Source of the DNA: Pseudacidobacterium ailaaui
Lineage (GTDB): Bacteria; Acidobacteriota; Terriglobia; Terriglobales; Acidobacteriaceae
Length of the DNA: 64,000 bases
NCBI RefSeq assembly: GCF_000688455.1
Contig: NZ_JIAL01000001.1
Coordinates: forward strand, 775,001-839,000
Direction of reading: 5' to 3'
Of this stretch, positions 43,672-52,145 are shown in pieces. The notes below the pieces were generated by a model. It ran no database searches. It saw only the letters and a program-made list of their open reading frames with translations, and was not told the DNA's origin. How positions within the stretch are numbered: the first letter of the stretch is position 1; each line of letters begins with the position of its first letter. The translations under genes and the position numbers were made by a program.

Positions 43672-45038
43672 ATGCTGACGCGATCTCCAAGCCGCTGTCA
43701 GCTTCGCAGGTACGCACGTACCATGAGCGGGAGTTTGCGTCGGAGCGGCAGAACTAGGCAGAACTATTGGAGCCGCGATCAGCAGGGGCATAGCGAGTGG
43801 CAGGGCTAGCTGGCCGAGCAGTGGGGTTTGTCAGGTCCGGTCGGCAATGAGCACTTCGCCCGTCTGACCGAAGGCCAGCATCCGCACACCGAAGCGCAGC
43901 TTGTTCGTCATCAGGTTTCCAAGACCTATGAGGGAAAATTCGGTAAGGAAGTAACCAGCGTGGAGCATCGCGCCGCTTGGGATGCGACGTTCTCCGCGCC
44001 GAAGTCGGTTTCACATACTGCCCTTGTCGGCGGCGACGAGCGCGTAAGAGAGGCGCATCGAGAGAGCGTCCGCGTGGCGCTTAACGAGTTGGAGAAGTAC
44101 ACGCAGGCCCGCATCGGCAACGTCCACGCGCCGGAGACGACCGGCAAATTTGTTGCAGCCACCTTTGAGCATGATACCGCCCGGCCTGTGGACGGCTACA
44201 CCGCGCCGCAGCTCCATACTCATGCTGTGATCTTCAACGACAACGGACAGACGCGGGCCTTGCAGCCGCAAGAGCTATTCGCTTCGCAACGCTATGCCAC
44301 CAGCCTTTACCGTTCTGAGTTGTCGATGCGGTTACGGGGGTTGGGTTACGAGTTGGAGCGCGGCAAGCATGGGCAGCCGGAGATCAAGGGCTATACGAAA
44401 GAGTATCTGGAGGCCAGCAGCCATAAAGCGCGGCGAATACGCGCGGGTCAAGAGCGTTGACGCTGACAAGAACCTGCTAACCGTGGTTCGGGCCGATGGC
44501 TCCGAGCTGACCTATGATCCTCGGCGGCAGCAAGGCGTCTCTGTCTATCGGGAGGAACCATGCAGCTTTGCCGTGGGCGACCGCATTCAGTTCACCGCGC
44601 CAGCGAATGACTTGAAAATTGCCAACCGCGAACTAGGAACCATCGAGAGTATCCATGATGGAAAACTGAGTCTGAAAATGGATGGAGGCCGCAATGTGCG
44701 ATTCGATCCACGCATCCGCATCTCGATCACGGCTATGCGTTGACGAGCCATTCCAGCCAAGGCAGACCGCAGAGCGCGTATTGAATCACGTCGATACCGA
44801 GTTGGCCGCGAAAGATCTGCTCAACAGCCGCATGGCATATGTCGCCGTCTCGCGCGGAGTTGAAGACGCGCAGCTTTACACCAACGACCGCGCGAAACTG
44901 CCGGAAGCGTTAGGGCACGATGTGCACCACGAGAGCGCCCACACGCCAGCGATAAAGCCAGAGCAAGCCATCACGCCGCCACAGCCAGAAATCGCGCCGG
45001 TCATCGAATACGGCTTCGGCATGGGGCATAGCCTATAG
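43672..45038 (+). pseudogene. MobF-family conjugative relaxase, decayed
   Basis: Pieces of a TrwC/TraI-like relaxase appear in several frames. The start MLT is followed by a two-base insertion before ISKPLSASQVRTYHEREFASERQNY. A tandem copy of GGCAGAACTA at 43748-43768 breaks the frame again. A TAG then interrupts SEWQG-LAEQWGL. The metal-binding part APQLHTHAVIFN is intact in the frame from 43828. After GYTKEYLEASSHKA (44430) the frame shifts and the text jumps to the C-terminal KRGEYARVKSVDADKNLLTVV, so the helicase core is deleted. The end QGQTAERVLNHVDTELAAKDLLNSRMAYVAVSRG is in a third frame. Such relaxases come from plasmids or integrative elements; this one cannot work. Confidence 0.88.
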
Positions 45039-45330
45039 CAGAATCCGATTGATCCGAGCCTTTTCATGCATGATGATGTCTTTTATCACGCCTCCAAATT
45101 GGGGACGGCAGTATGGTTGGTCGAGACGGACATAGTCACTGACACAGGGTCTTCCAAGCAAACTAAAATCGTCTGCTCAGAGTTGCGTCTCGCGCTCAAA
45201 ATATGCAATATGCACAGAAATCGAGAAATTGCCTGCACAGTTCCTACATAGCCCAAAATAGCCTATTTATCTCTCGATAAATCAGAAGTTTCTGAAATCA
45301 ATCTCACTTGCCCAGAATGACATGCTTGGC
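45039..45330. other. Junction between the mobile island and tRNA-Leu
   Basis: 292 bases with no gene I can support. A short palindrome TCAGAAGTTTCTGA lies at about 45281-45294. This segment adjoins the 3' end of tRNA-Leu, where an attachment site would be expected, but I found no direct repeat of the tRNA end elsewhere in the island. Confidence 0.4.
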
Positions 45331-45418
45331 TGGTGCCGGGAGGGGGGGTCGAACCCCCATGACCGCAAGGGTCGGCGGATTTTGAGTCCGCTGCGTCTGC
45401 CAGTTCCGCCATCCCGGC
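45331..45418 (-). tRNA. tRNA-Leu (anticodon CAA)
   Basis: An 88-base class II tRNA with encoded CCA. Acceptor stem GCCGGGA pairs with TCCCGGC. The anticodon stem GCGGA/TCCGC holds loop CTCAAAA with anticodon CAA. A long variable arm (GACCCTTGCGGTC) identifies leucine, and the T arm contains GGTTCGACCCC. Its 3' end points toward the mobile island at lower coordinates, the usual orientation for integration at a tRNA. Confidence 0.97.
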
Positions 45419-45494
45419 CCTCAGAAAGGACCGCAGCCTAATCAGGCCGCCTTGTTCAGTATGACACAAGCCCGGGTCGCCTTGCGCCTCTCCG

Positions 45495-46271
45495 TCATGG
45501 ATGCCCCTTAACCACCGGTACCGGCGGGACGAGGTCCTTCACCGGACGGTCATAGACACCCGTCAGGGCATTCCAGCGGATGAAGACCAGTTCCTCCAGC
45601 ATTTTCAAACCATCTTTCAGATAACTGATCCGCGTCCGTTCGTCGTGCCCCCAGCTGACCGGGACTTCGCAAATCCTGTATCCGCGCTTGAGTGCGATAA
45701 AGAGGATCTCCGGGTCAAAGCCCCAGCGTTCAATCCGCTGCAACTGGAAAACCGTCTGCGCTGCCTGTCTGCGGAAGGCCTTGAAGCCGCACTGCGTATC
45801 CGCAAAAGGCAGGCCCATGATCAGCCGTGTGACCGCATTAAAACAACGGCCAAAAAAGCGCCGGTATAAGGGCTGTTGCACCGTCTGCCGGCCGCGCTCC
45901 AGCCAGCGTGACCCGATTGCAATGTCTGCCCCGTTGCGGACCGCTTCAAAGAGCCGCTCCGCCTCATCCATCGGAGCAGACAGGTCTGCATCCGTAAACA
46001 TAACAATGTCTCCCGATGCATGAAGGATGCCATTACGCACACTAAATCCTTTGCCTCGGTTTCCGGGGTTCTGAATCAGCTTTACGATCGGGTCCTGGAG
46101 GGAAAAGGCCTTCACGATTGCCGCGGTATCATCCCGCGATCCATCATCGACAACGAGCACTTCGGCATTCCAGCCGTGCTTGTGCACACATGCAAGCACC
46201 TGGGTCAGGGCATTTCCGATTCGGGCACTTTCGTTATATGCCGGAATGACGATACTGTATTCGGGAACCAC
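45495..46271 (-). CDS. GT2 glycosyltransferase, dolichyl-phosphate glucosyltransferase-like
   Basis: A 258-residue family 2 glycosyltransferase that probably moves a sugar from a nucleotide sugar to a lipid phosphate carrier at the cytoplasmic face of the membrane. The nucleotide-binding start YSIVIPAYNESARIG, the DDGSRDDT block and the metal-binding FTDADLSAP (DxD) are intact. GSRWLERGRQTVQQPLYRR and CGFKAFRR fit the eukaryote-like dolichyl-phosphate beta-glucosyltransferase subgroup. There is no membrane helix at the C-terminus. The start is GTG 46271, with GGAAGG somewhat far upstream. It is a single gene here, with tRNA-Leu downstream. Confidence 0.88.
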   Translation of the reverse strand: MVPEYSIVIPAYNESARIGNALTQVLACVHKHGWNAEVLVVDDGSRDDTAAIVKAFSLQDPIVKLIQNPGNRGKGFSVRNGILHASGDIVMFTDADLSAPMDEAERLFEAVRNGADIAIGSRWLERGRQTVQQPLYRRFFGRCFNAVTRLIMGLPFADTQCGFKAFRRQAAQTVFQLQRIERWGFDPEILFIALKRGYRICEVPVSWGHDERTRISYLKDGLKMLEELVFIRWNALTGVYDRPVKDLVPPVPVVKGHP

Positions 46272-46383
46272 AGAAAATCGCGCAGCCTTCCTTCGTAATC
46301 ATACTTCGGATTTACAGAGTTTTCATAGAAGACCGCACTTCTCTCATGGTTACGCAACCGTAAGCAGGGGCCATTGCCGGGCC

Positions 46384-46923
46384 TTATTTCACTCCGTTCT
46401 CGGGGTCCCACGAACCCTGCTCTTTCCGCACGTAAATCATCTGTCCAATATGGTATGCATGATGCGCGCTGATCTTCTCAATTGTGGGGGCCCACTCTGC
46501 CAGCTTCTGCTCATCGGCGGTCTCAATCGCCTTTTCCCACTCTGTCAGGACCTCATCCAGCCGATGCACGATCTCGTTCCATTTCTTACTGTCAAAGTCC
46601 TCGAAAGTCTCATCATTGTTTCCGCTGAATTTGGTCTGCGGTACACCCTTGAATTTCTCCAGACTGCGTGAGTCCCAGTAGACCAGGTGATACGCAAGCT
46701 GGCCTACGGAATGGTTTCCTTTGCCGTCCTTCCAGTTGGCCTGCTCAGCGGTCAGTCCGGCCACAGCAACATTGGCGGGTACAAACCATTCTTTTTTGTT
46801 GTGCGTTTCCTGCATCTGTTCGAGCAAGATACTACGCAAGGTCGACCGGGGAGCCGAGACAGACTGCGCAGATGCAACACTTGTCAGCAGCAGGACCGCT
46901 AAAAACAAGAGGGCATTTTTCAT
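46384..46923 (-). CDS. Secreted DinB-like protein
   Basis: A 179-residue protein with a signal peptide (about 1-19, SVASAQ cleavage) and then a DinB/YfiT four-helix bundle. The family metal site is three His: here H82 in LAYHLVYW and two in the helix ISAHHAYHIGQMIYVRKEQG are good candidates. DinB-fold proteins include thiol transferases and metal-dependent hydrolases, so the reaction is not known. Export of a DinB-like protein is common in Acidobacteria and suggests a periplasmic role. It lies downstream of hemW on the same strand after a 127-base gap. Confidence 0.82.
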   Translation of the reverse strand: MKNALLFLAVLLLTSVASAQSVSAPRSTLRSILLEQMQETHNKKEWFVPANVAVAGLTAEQANWKDGKGNHSVGQLAYHLVYWDSRSLEKFKGVPQTKFSGNNDETFEDFDSKKWNEIVHRLDEVLTEWEKAIETADEQKLAEWAPTIEKISAHHAYHIGQMIYVRKEQGSWDPENGVK

Positions 46924-47050
46924 GCAGCTTTCACCTTGATTTTTTCTGGTTCCTTCTGGCGTAGGCTACTCCTGCTCGCACTCTGTTGTCAGCACCTTTT
47001 CAAGGAAACACACAGAAGTGGCTGCCCATCTTGTCCTCAAAGACCGGCAG

Positions 47051-48214
47051 CTATGCTGGCGCCGAAACCAGAAAGCGTGCGAAGACATCGTTGGAAAGCA
47101 GCCGCCCTCTCTGGGTCAGCCGCACGCACTCGCCTGATTTTTCCAGCAGACCTTCCTCGACCAGATCCTCGATGATGCAGAGACAGTCGGAAAGAGCTTC
47201 GGCACCGAACTCTGCTTTGAGCTTTCTTAAATCAACGCCCGCATTCAAGCGCAGGCCAAGAAACCACGCCTCTTCGAGCTCTTCCTGCCGTGTCAGCCGT
47301 TGGCGCTGCTCCCATCCGGGGGCCTTGAGATACTCTTCCAGGCCCTCATGGGCAGCAAAGCGGAGACACCCGCCATCTTCCGTCCGCAACATCGAATGTG
47401 CATCGACACCCAGACCCAAATATGGCTTTCGCAGCCAATATTTCTTGTTGTGCTCGGATTCGGCCCCGCAACGGGCAAAGTTGGAAATCTCGTATTGCTC
47501 CAGTCCTCGTCTCGCCAGCGTCTCAATGGCGGTCAGATACATGCCTGCAATTGCGTCGTCTGATGGAACCTCTGGAGCAGAATAACGTGCTCCGCCGTTC
47601 AACACTTCCCTTCCCAGGCGCGAATCGTCATCCACCTCAAGCATGTAAATGCTCGTGTGGTCTGCGCCTGTTTCCGCCAGCACATCCAGCGATTCCTGCC
47701 AAGAAGCCTGTGTCTGGTAGGGAAGCCCGGCAATCAGGTCCACATTCACACGCGACACGCCCTTTTGTCGCACGCGGCAAATGTCTTCCCATGCAATGGC
47801 CCGGGTATGCAGCCGACCAGCAGCTCTGGCCTCCTGGTCCATAAAGGACTGCACCCCAAAGCTGATGCGATTCACACCGCACTCCAGCATGGCGTCTAGT
47901 GTTTCCTCCGCCAACTGGCCCGGCGCGCACTCCACTGTGATCTCCGCATGACCCAAAACATTCCATTGCCGTCTGATCGCGCGGAACAGTTCCCTGAAAT
48001 ACTGCGGAGAAAGGAGGCTCGGCGTTCCGCCGCCCCAATAGATCGAGTCCACACTCTCTGCGGAAACAAACTGCTTTGCCGACAGCATGTCCTCACACAA
48101 TCTCTGGACATAGCGCCCCATGAAGCTGGCCGGATAGACACCGGAGGCAAAATTGCAATAAGTGCACTTTGAGCGGCAAAAGGGGACGGAAAGATACAGG
48201 CCAATGGGGTCCAT
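47051..48214 (-). CDS. hemW: Radical SAM heme chaperone HemW
   Basis: A 387-residue radical SAM protein of the HemW/HemN group. The cluster-binding motif is CRSKCTYCNF near residue 13, followed by YWGGGTPSLL and the ISFGVQSF and LIAGLPYQT blocks. The C-terminal HemN-like domain (RGLEQYEISNFARCGAESEHNKKYW) is present. It lacks the N-terminal extension of true HemN coproporphyrinogen dehydrogenases, so it is better called HemW, a heme-trafficking chaperone. The start ATG has no clear ribosome site. The gene is not in a heme cluster here. Confidence 0.92.
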   Translation of the reverse strand: MDPIGLYLSVPFCRSKCTYCNFASGVYPASFMGRYVQRLCEDMLSAKQFVSAESVDSIYWGGGTPSLLSPQYFRELFRAIRRQWNVLGHAEITVECAPGQLAEETLDAMLECGVNRISFGVQSFMDQEARAAGRLHTRAIAWEDICRVRQKGVSRVNVDLIAGLPYQTQASWQESLDVLAETGADHTSIYMLEVDDDSRLGREVLNGGARYSAPEVPSDDAIAGMYLTAIETLARRGLEQYEISNFARCGAESEHNKKYWLRKPYLGLGVDAHSMLRTEDGGCLRFAAHEGLEEYLKAPGWEQRQRLTRQEELEEAWFLGLRLNAGVDLRKLKAEFGAEALSDCLCIIEDLVEEGLLEKSGECVRLTQRGRLLSNDVFARFLVSAPA

Positions 48215-48309
48215 ACGACCGTCTTTATTGTCTCATCCACGAACAAAAAAATGCAGCAGCACAAGGCGCCCATACATCACTATCTGGATAAGGACACGAA
48301 GGAGATGGC

Positions 48310-48807
48310 ATGAAAGTTGAGCGGCGCACGGTCGACCTCTCACAGTATCCGGACCTGGTTGTCATCTATCTGGGAATGCGGGTCAACCGTCTAACCGGCA
48401 TTAAGACCCTTTTCGGCTTCGGCCCGAAGATCTCTCAATCGGTGGCCGCCAGACCGGATGGATTGCTGCTGCATGAAAATTTCATCTTTTCGCTCTTTCC
48501 TCCCCATATCGGGATGCGTCAGTACTGGCGGAACATGGACTCGCTGCTGCAATGGTCCCGCTCTGAACCGCATCGCACCTGGTGGAAGAGCTTTCTCCGC
48601 AACTCTGGTGGCACGGGCTTTTGGCATGAAACCTATCTGATGAAGGGCGGCATGGAAGCCATCTATGACGATATCCGCGATCCCATAGGCTTTCTGCGTT
48701 TTGCTCCCATCACAGCCGCTCGGGGCGCAATGTTTGGAGCAGCCAACCGTGCCGCCCGAGAATATCCGGACGAGCCGGTAATCAGCGAAACCGAGCTGTA
48801 TGGATGA
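48310..48807 (+). CDS. DUF4188-like (monooxygenase-type) protein
   Basis: A 165-residue protein matching my memory of DUF4188, a group annotated as monooxygenase or ferredoxin-like barrel proteins related to antibiotic-biosynthesis monooxygenases. Visible blocks are VVIYLGMRVNR near residue 18, WRNMDSLLQWSRSEPHRTWWKSF and GFWHETYLMKGGMEAIYDD. In related proteins the second conserved His (here in FWHET) is close to the active site. The ATG follows an AAGGAG site by about eight bases. It is followed at once by the ABC exporter gene; a possible earlier start of that gene would overlap this stop by four bases, suggesting an operon. Confidence 0.75.
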   Translation: MKVERRTVDLSQYPDLVVIYLGMRVNRLTGIKTLFGFGPKISQSVAARPDGLLLHENFIFSLFPPHIGMRQYWRNMDSLLQWSRSEPHRTWWKSFLRNSGGTGFWHETYLMKGGMEAIYDDIRDPIGFLRFAPITAARGAMFGAANRAAREYPDEPVISETELYG

Positions 48808-48857
48808 GCAGGCGGCTGCACCAGGACCAGTCTTTATACAATAAAAAAAGCGCACCT

Positions 48858-50813
48858 ATGGCCGAGCAGGAAAAGCCGAAACAATCTCAAATGCAGGAAG
48901 ACGATGTCGTCGGCAAAGCCTATGACAGCCGGCTGATGCGGCGGCTCATCCGCTATCTTTATCCCTACAAATGGGCGGCTCTCACTTCGCTGGCCGCCGT
49001 GCTGATCAAGGCCGCCCTCGATGTGCTGGGACCGTATCTGACCAAGGTGGCCGTAGACCGCTATATGACGGCGCAGCCTCCGCCGAAGCAGTCCTGGCTG
49101 GCGCTCCATCTCAGCCCCCATGCCGTCACGGGAATCACACAACTGGCCACGCTCTATCTTGGCGCGCTAGTCATCAGCTACTTTCTTGAATTCGTGCAGA
49201 CCTACCTGATGCAGTGGACGGGCCAGAAGGTCATGTTTGACATGCGCAGCCAGATCTTCCGGCACCTCCAGTACATGCATGTCGGCTTCTTTGACCGCAA
49301 TCCTGTAGGGCGTCTGGTGACCCGTCTGACCAGCGACGTGGATGCCTTGAATGAAATGTTCACCTCCGGCGTCTTCGCCATCTTCGAGGACATCTTTGTG
49401 CTGGCCGGGATCGTCATCGTGATGCTGCGCATGAGCTGGTGGCTGGCCCTTCTGGCCTTCGCCGTGCTGCCGTTGATTCTGATTGTGACCCGCATCTTCC
49501 GCAAGCATGTGCGCGATTCCTACCGGCGCATCCGTACCGCCATTGCGAAAATCAACTCCTATACCCAGGAACACATCAGCGGAATGACCGTGGTCCAGCT
49601 CTTTAATCGGCAGAAACGGTCCTTCGAGCAATTTGAGAAGGTCAACCGCCAGCACATGGACGCTTTCAAAGACGCCATCCTGGCCTATGCGCTCTATTAT
49701 CCGGCGGTCGAACTGCTCAGCACCATTGCCATCGCCATCGTCATCTGGCGCGGCGGCTATGGGGTGTTGCACGCTACAGTCTCCCTCGGCGTGCTGGTCG
49801 CCTTCATGCAGTACGCGCAGCGCTTTTTCCGTCCTATCCAGGACCTGAGCGAAAAGTACAACATTCTGCAGGCAGCGATGGCGGCCAGCGAGCGTATTTT
49901 TCGTCTGCTGGACACCCAGCCGGAAATCGTCCCTCCCGCTCATCCAAGAGAAGGCAATGGCTCTGGAAGCATCGAATTCCGCAATGTCTGGTTTACTTAC
50001 CAGAAGCTGACAGACGAGCAGAAATCACGCATTGCAGGCGCCAGCAGCACCGAGCTTGCTGCGATGGAAGAGATCGAATGGGTCCTGCGCGGCGTCTCTT
50101 TTGTGATTGAGCCGGACCAGACGGCGGCCATCGTCGGCCATACCGGAGCGGGCAAGACGACCATCATCAGCCTGATGATGCGTTTTTATGACATCCAGCA
50201 CGGCAGCATTCTGATTGATGGCCTCGATGTGCGCGAACACGACCTGAAGCGGCTACGCCAGCGCTTTGGCGTTGTGCTGCAGGACCCTTTCCTGTTTACC
50301 GGAACGATTGCGGAAAACATTCGTCTCGGCTCCCACTGGATCACTGACCAACGGCTGGAGGAGGCCGCCGATGAGGTCAATGTCCGCGACTTTATTCATT
50401 CACTGCCAGGTGGCTTTGCCGAACCTCTGCACGAACGAGGCAACGGTCTTTCCACTGGACAGAAACAGCTCATTAACTTTGCCCGCGCCCTTGCCCATGA
50501 TCCCCGCATCCTGATTCTCGACGAAGCCACTTCCAGCGTAGATACCGATACGGAGATGCGCGTCCGCCTCGCCCTTGAACGCATGGTAGAAGGCCGCACC
50601 TCGGTCATTATCGCGCACCGTCTTTCCACCGTGCAGCGCGCCGATGTGATTCTCGTGATGCACAAAGGCAGTTTGCGCGAGATGGGCACACATCAGGAAC
50701 TGTTGTCCCAACGCGGACTCTACTGGAAACTTTACCAGCTTCAGTACAAAGACCAGGAGCTGCCCGAGCCCGTGCCTGCGCTGCCTTCCGGCCTTGCCGT
50801 GGGAACAGATTAG
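48858..50813 (+). CDS. ABC exporter, fused permease and ATPase (MsbA/MdlB-like)
   Basis: A half-transporter with six membrane helices (about residues 30-315) fused to an ATPase (about 355-625). ATPase motifs: Walker A VGHTGAGKTT, signature LSTGQKQ, Walker B ILILDEATSSVD with catalytic Glu, and the switch IIAHRLSTV. The signature has Thr in place of the more common Gly, as in MdlB-like exporters. An insert between the first strand and Walker A (KLTDEQKSRIAGASSTELAAMEE) is unusual. It sits 183 bases before lpxB, so a role in lipid A or phospholipid export is possible, but multidrug export is equally open. I chose ATG 48858; ATG 48804 would overlap the previous stop. Confidence 0.9.
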   Translation: MAEQEKPKQSQMQEDDVVGKAYDSRLMRRLIRYLYPYKWAALTSLAAVLIKAALDVLGPYLTKVAVDRYMTAQPPPKQSWLALHLSPHAVTGITQLATLYLGALVISYFLEFVQTYLMQWTGQKVMFDMRSQIFRHLQYMHVGFFDRNPVGRLVTRLTSDVDALNEMFTSGVFAIFEDIFVLAGIVIVMLRMSWWLALLAFAVLPLILIVTRIFRKHVRDSYRRIRTAIAKINSYTQEHISGMTVVQLFNRQKRSFEQFEKVNRQHMDAFKDAILAYALYYPAVELLSTIAIAIVIWRGGYGVLHATVSLGVLVAFMQYAQRFFRPIQDLSEKYNILQAAMAASERIFRLLDTQPEIVPPAHPREGNGSGSIEFRNVWFTYQKLTDEQKSRIAGASSTELAAMEEIEWVLRGVSFVIEPDQTAAIVGHTGAGKTTIISLMMRFYDIQHGSILIDGLDVREHDLKRLRQRFGVVLQDPFLFTGTIAENIRLGSHWITDQRLEEAADEVNVRDFIHSLPGGFAEPLHERGNGLSTGQKQLINFARALAHDPRILILDEATSSVDTDTEMRVRLALERMVEGRTSVIIAHRLSTVQRADVILVMHKGSLREMGTHQELLSQRGLYWKLYQLQYKDQELPEPVPALPSGLAVGTD

Positions 50814-50831
50814 CTAAGGTATATTGAATGT

Positions 50832-50942
50832 ATGAATGTGGTGGACGATGTTCGCAAGGGGCTGCAGGACTCCCTCGCACCGGAACTGCGCGCAATTTTC
50901 GTCCGTCCGGATGCAGCAGAATCGTGTCCGGGGCACCGCTAA
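50832..50942 (+). CDS. Short reading frame, possible truncated coiled-coil gene
   Basis: A 36-residue frame beginning MNVVDDVRKGLQDSLAPELR. The opening resembles that of small coiled-coil proteins I associate with bacteria of this type (pattern LQDFLAPELR), but here the text becomes unlike them and stops within 20 residues. It fits a decayed remnant or a very small live peptide. It lies between the ABC exporter stop and lpxB. Confidence 0.35.
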   Translation: MNVVDDVRKGLQDSLAPELRAIFVRPDAAESCPGHR

Positions 50943-50996
50943 CCTACCAGGGGCATTTTTCTTGCGGACAATCCGGCAAATCGAACCCTCTGCCCC

Positions 50997-52145
50997 ATGA
51001 ACAACGGTCCTAAAATCTTTGTCTCCACCGGAGAGGCCAGTGGCGAGAACTACGCCGCGCAGTTGATTCCCGCCATTCGCCGTCTCGCTCCTCAGGCCAC
51101 TTTCTTTGGCCTGGGCGGCCAGCGCATGGAGGCGCTCGGCTTTCGCCGGATTGTCCGCGCCGAAGATGTCGCTGTGATGGGCATTACCGAGATCATCCGG
51201 CACATTCCCCGCATCTATTCTGAATACCGAAGGCTCCGGGCCAGCATTGCCGCCGAGCGGCCGGACGCCGCCATCCTGATTGATTTTCCCGATGTCAATC
51301 TTTCGCTGGCACGGACGCTTCATCGGCTCCGGGTCCCGGTGATCTACTTTGTCAGCCCTCAGCTCTGGGCCTGGAAGAAATACCGCATCCGAAAGGTACA
51401 ACGCTATGTAGACCAGATGCTGGTCATCTTCCCGTTCGAGGAAGGCTTCTACAGACAGCACGGCGTGGAGGCGCGGTTTGTAGGTCATCCATTGGCCGAG
51501 GTCCCCCTGCCTTCCATCCCACGAAACAGCTTTGCTGCCCAACAGGGACTCGACCCGTCCAAACACTGGATAGGACTGCTCCCGGGCAGTCGTTTCAAGG
51601 AGATCCGTCTCAACCTCCCGGAGATGCTCAAGGCCGCGCGACAGCTCGATGGCACCTATGAATTTCTGCTGCCGCTTGCTCCCACCCTCACTGCGGAGCA
51701 GATTGCGCACGTGCGCTCCATGCTTCCGAAAAAGTCCCCTCGCATCACCGTGGTGGACGATGCCCGGGCCGTCCTGTACCATTCGCGCGCCAGCATGGTG
51801 GCCAGCGGAACAGCCACGGTCGAGGCGGCCCTGATTGGCAATCCGTTCATTGTGGTCTACCGCGTCTCCGGATTGACGTATGCTGTTGCCAAGCGGGTCG
51901 TGAAGGTCCCGCACGTGGCCATGGTCAATCTGATTGCCGGACGCGAAGTGGTCCCCGAGCTCATCCAGGACAACTTTTCTGCTACGAATGCCGTCTCCCA
52001 TCTGCGGCCTTTGCTTGAAGATGAGAAGGCACGGGACCGGATGAAACAGGAGCTTGCCTGTGTGGCGGCTGCGCTGCACACAGAAAAAAGCCCGATTGAG
52101 CAAGTGGCGCGCATCACAATAGAGTTGGCGAGTTCAGCACGATGA
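50997..52145 (+). CDS. lpxB: Lipid-A-disaccharide synthase
   Basis: LpxB joins UDP-2,3-diacylglucosamine to lipid X to form the lipid A disaccharide, at the inner membrane. The 382-residue protein is a GT19 enzyme: FVSTGEASGENYAAQL at the N-terminus, then FFGLGGQRM, AILIDFPDVNL, the YFVSPQLWAWK block and LPGSRFKEI for donor binding, and ASGTATVEAAL near the C-terminus. All are typical of active LpxB. It proves an outer membrane with lipid A. Its stop overlaps by four bases the start of the next gene (ATGA). Other lpx genes are not in the window. Confidence 0.96.
   Translation: MNNGPKIFVSTGEASGENYAAQLIPAIRRLAPQATFFGLGGQRMEALGFRRIVRAEDVAVMGITEIIRHIPRIYSEYRRLRASIAAERPDAAILIDFPDVNLSLARTLHRLRVPVIYFVSPQLWAWKKYRIRKVQRYVDQMLVIFPFEEGFYRQHGVEARFVGHPLAEVPLPSIPRNSFAAQQGLDPSKHWIGLLPGSRFKEIRLNLPEMLKAARQLDGTYEFLLPLAPTLTAEQIAHVRSMLPKKSPRITVVDDARAVLYHSRASMVASGTATVEAALIGNPFIVVYRVSGLTYAVAKRVVKVPHVAMVNLIAGREVVPELIQDNFSATNAVSHLRPLLEDEKARDRMKQELACVAAALHTEKSPIEQVARITIELASSAR

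Noticed and set aside
50818-50845. Fourth copy of the 19-bp motif near lpxB
   Set aside because: It shares only GTAT and TGAATG elements in a different spacing, and the neighbouring genes do not fit the locus.
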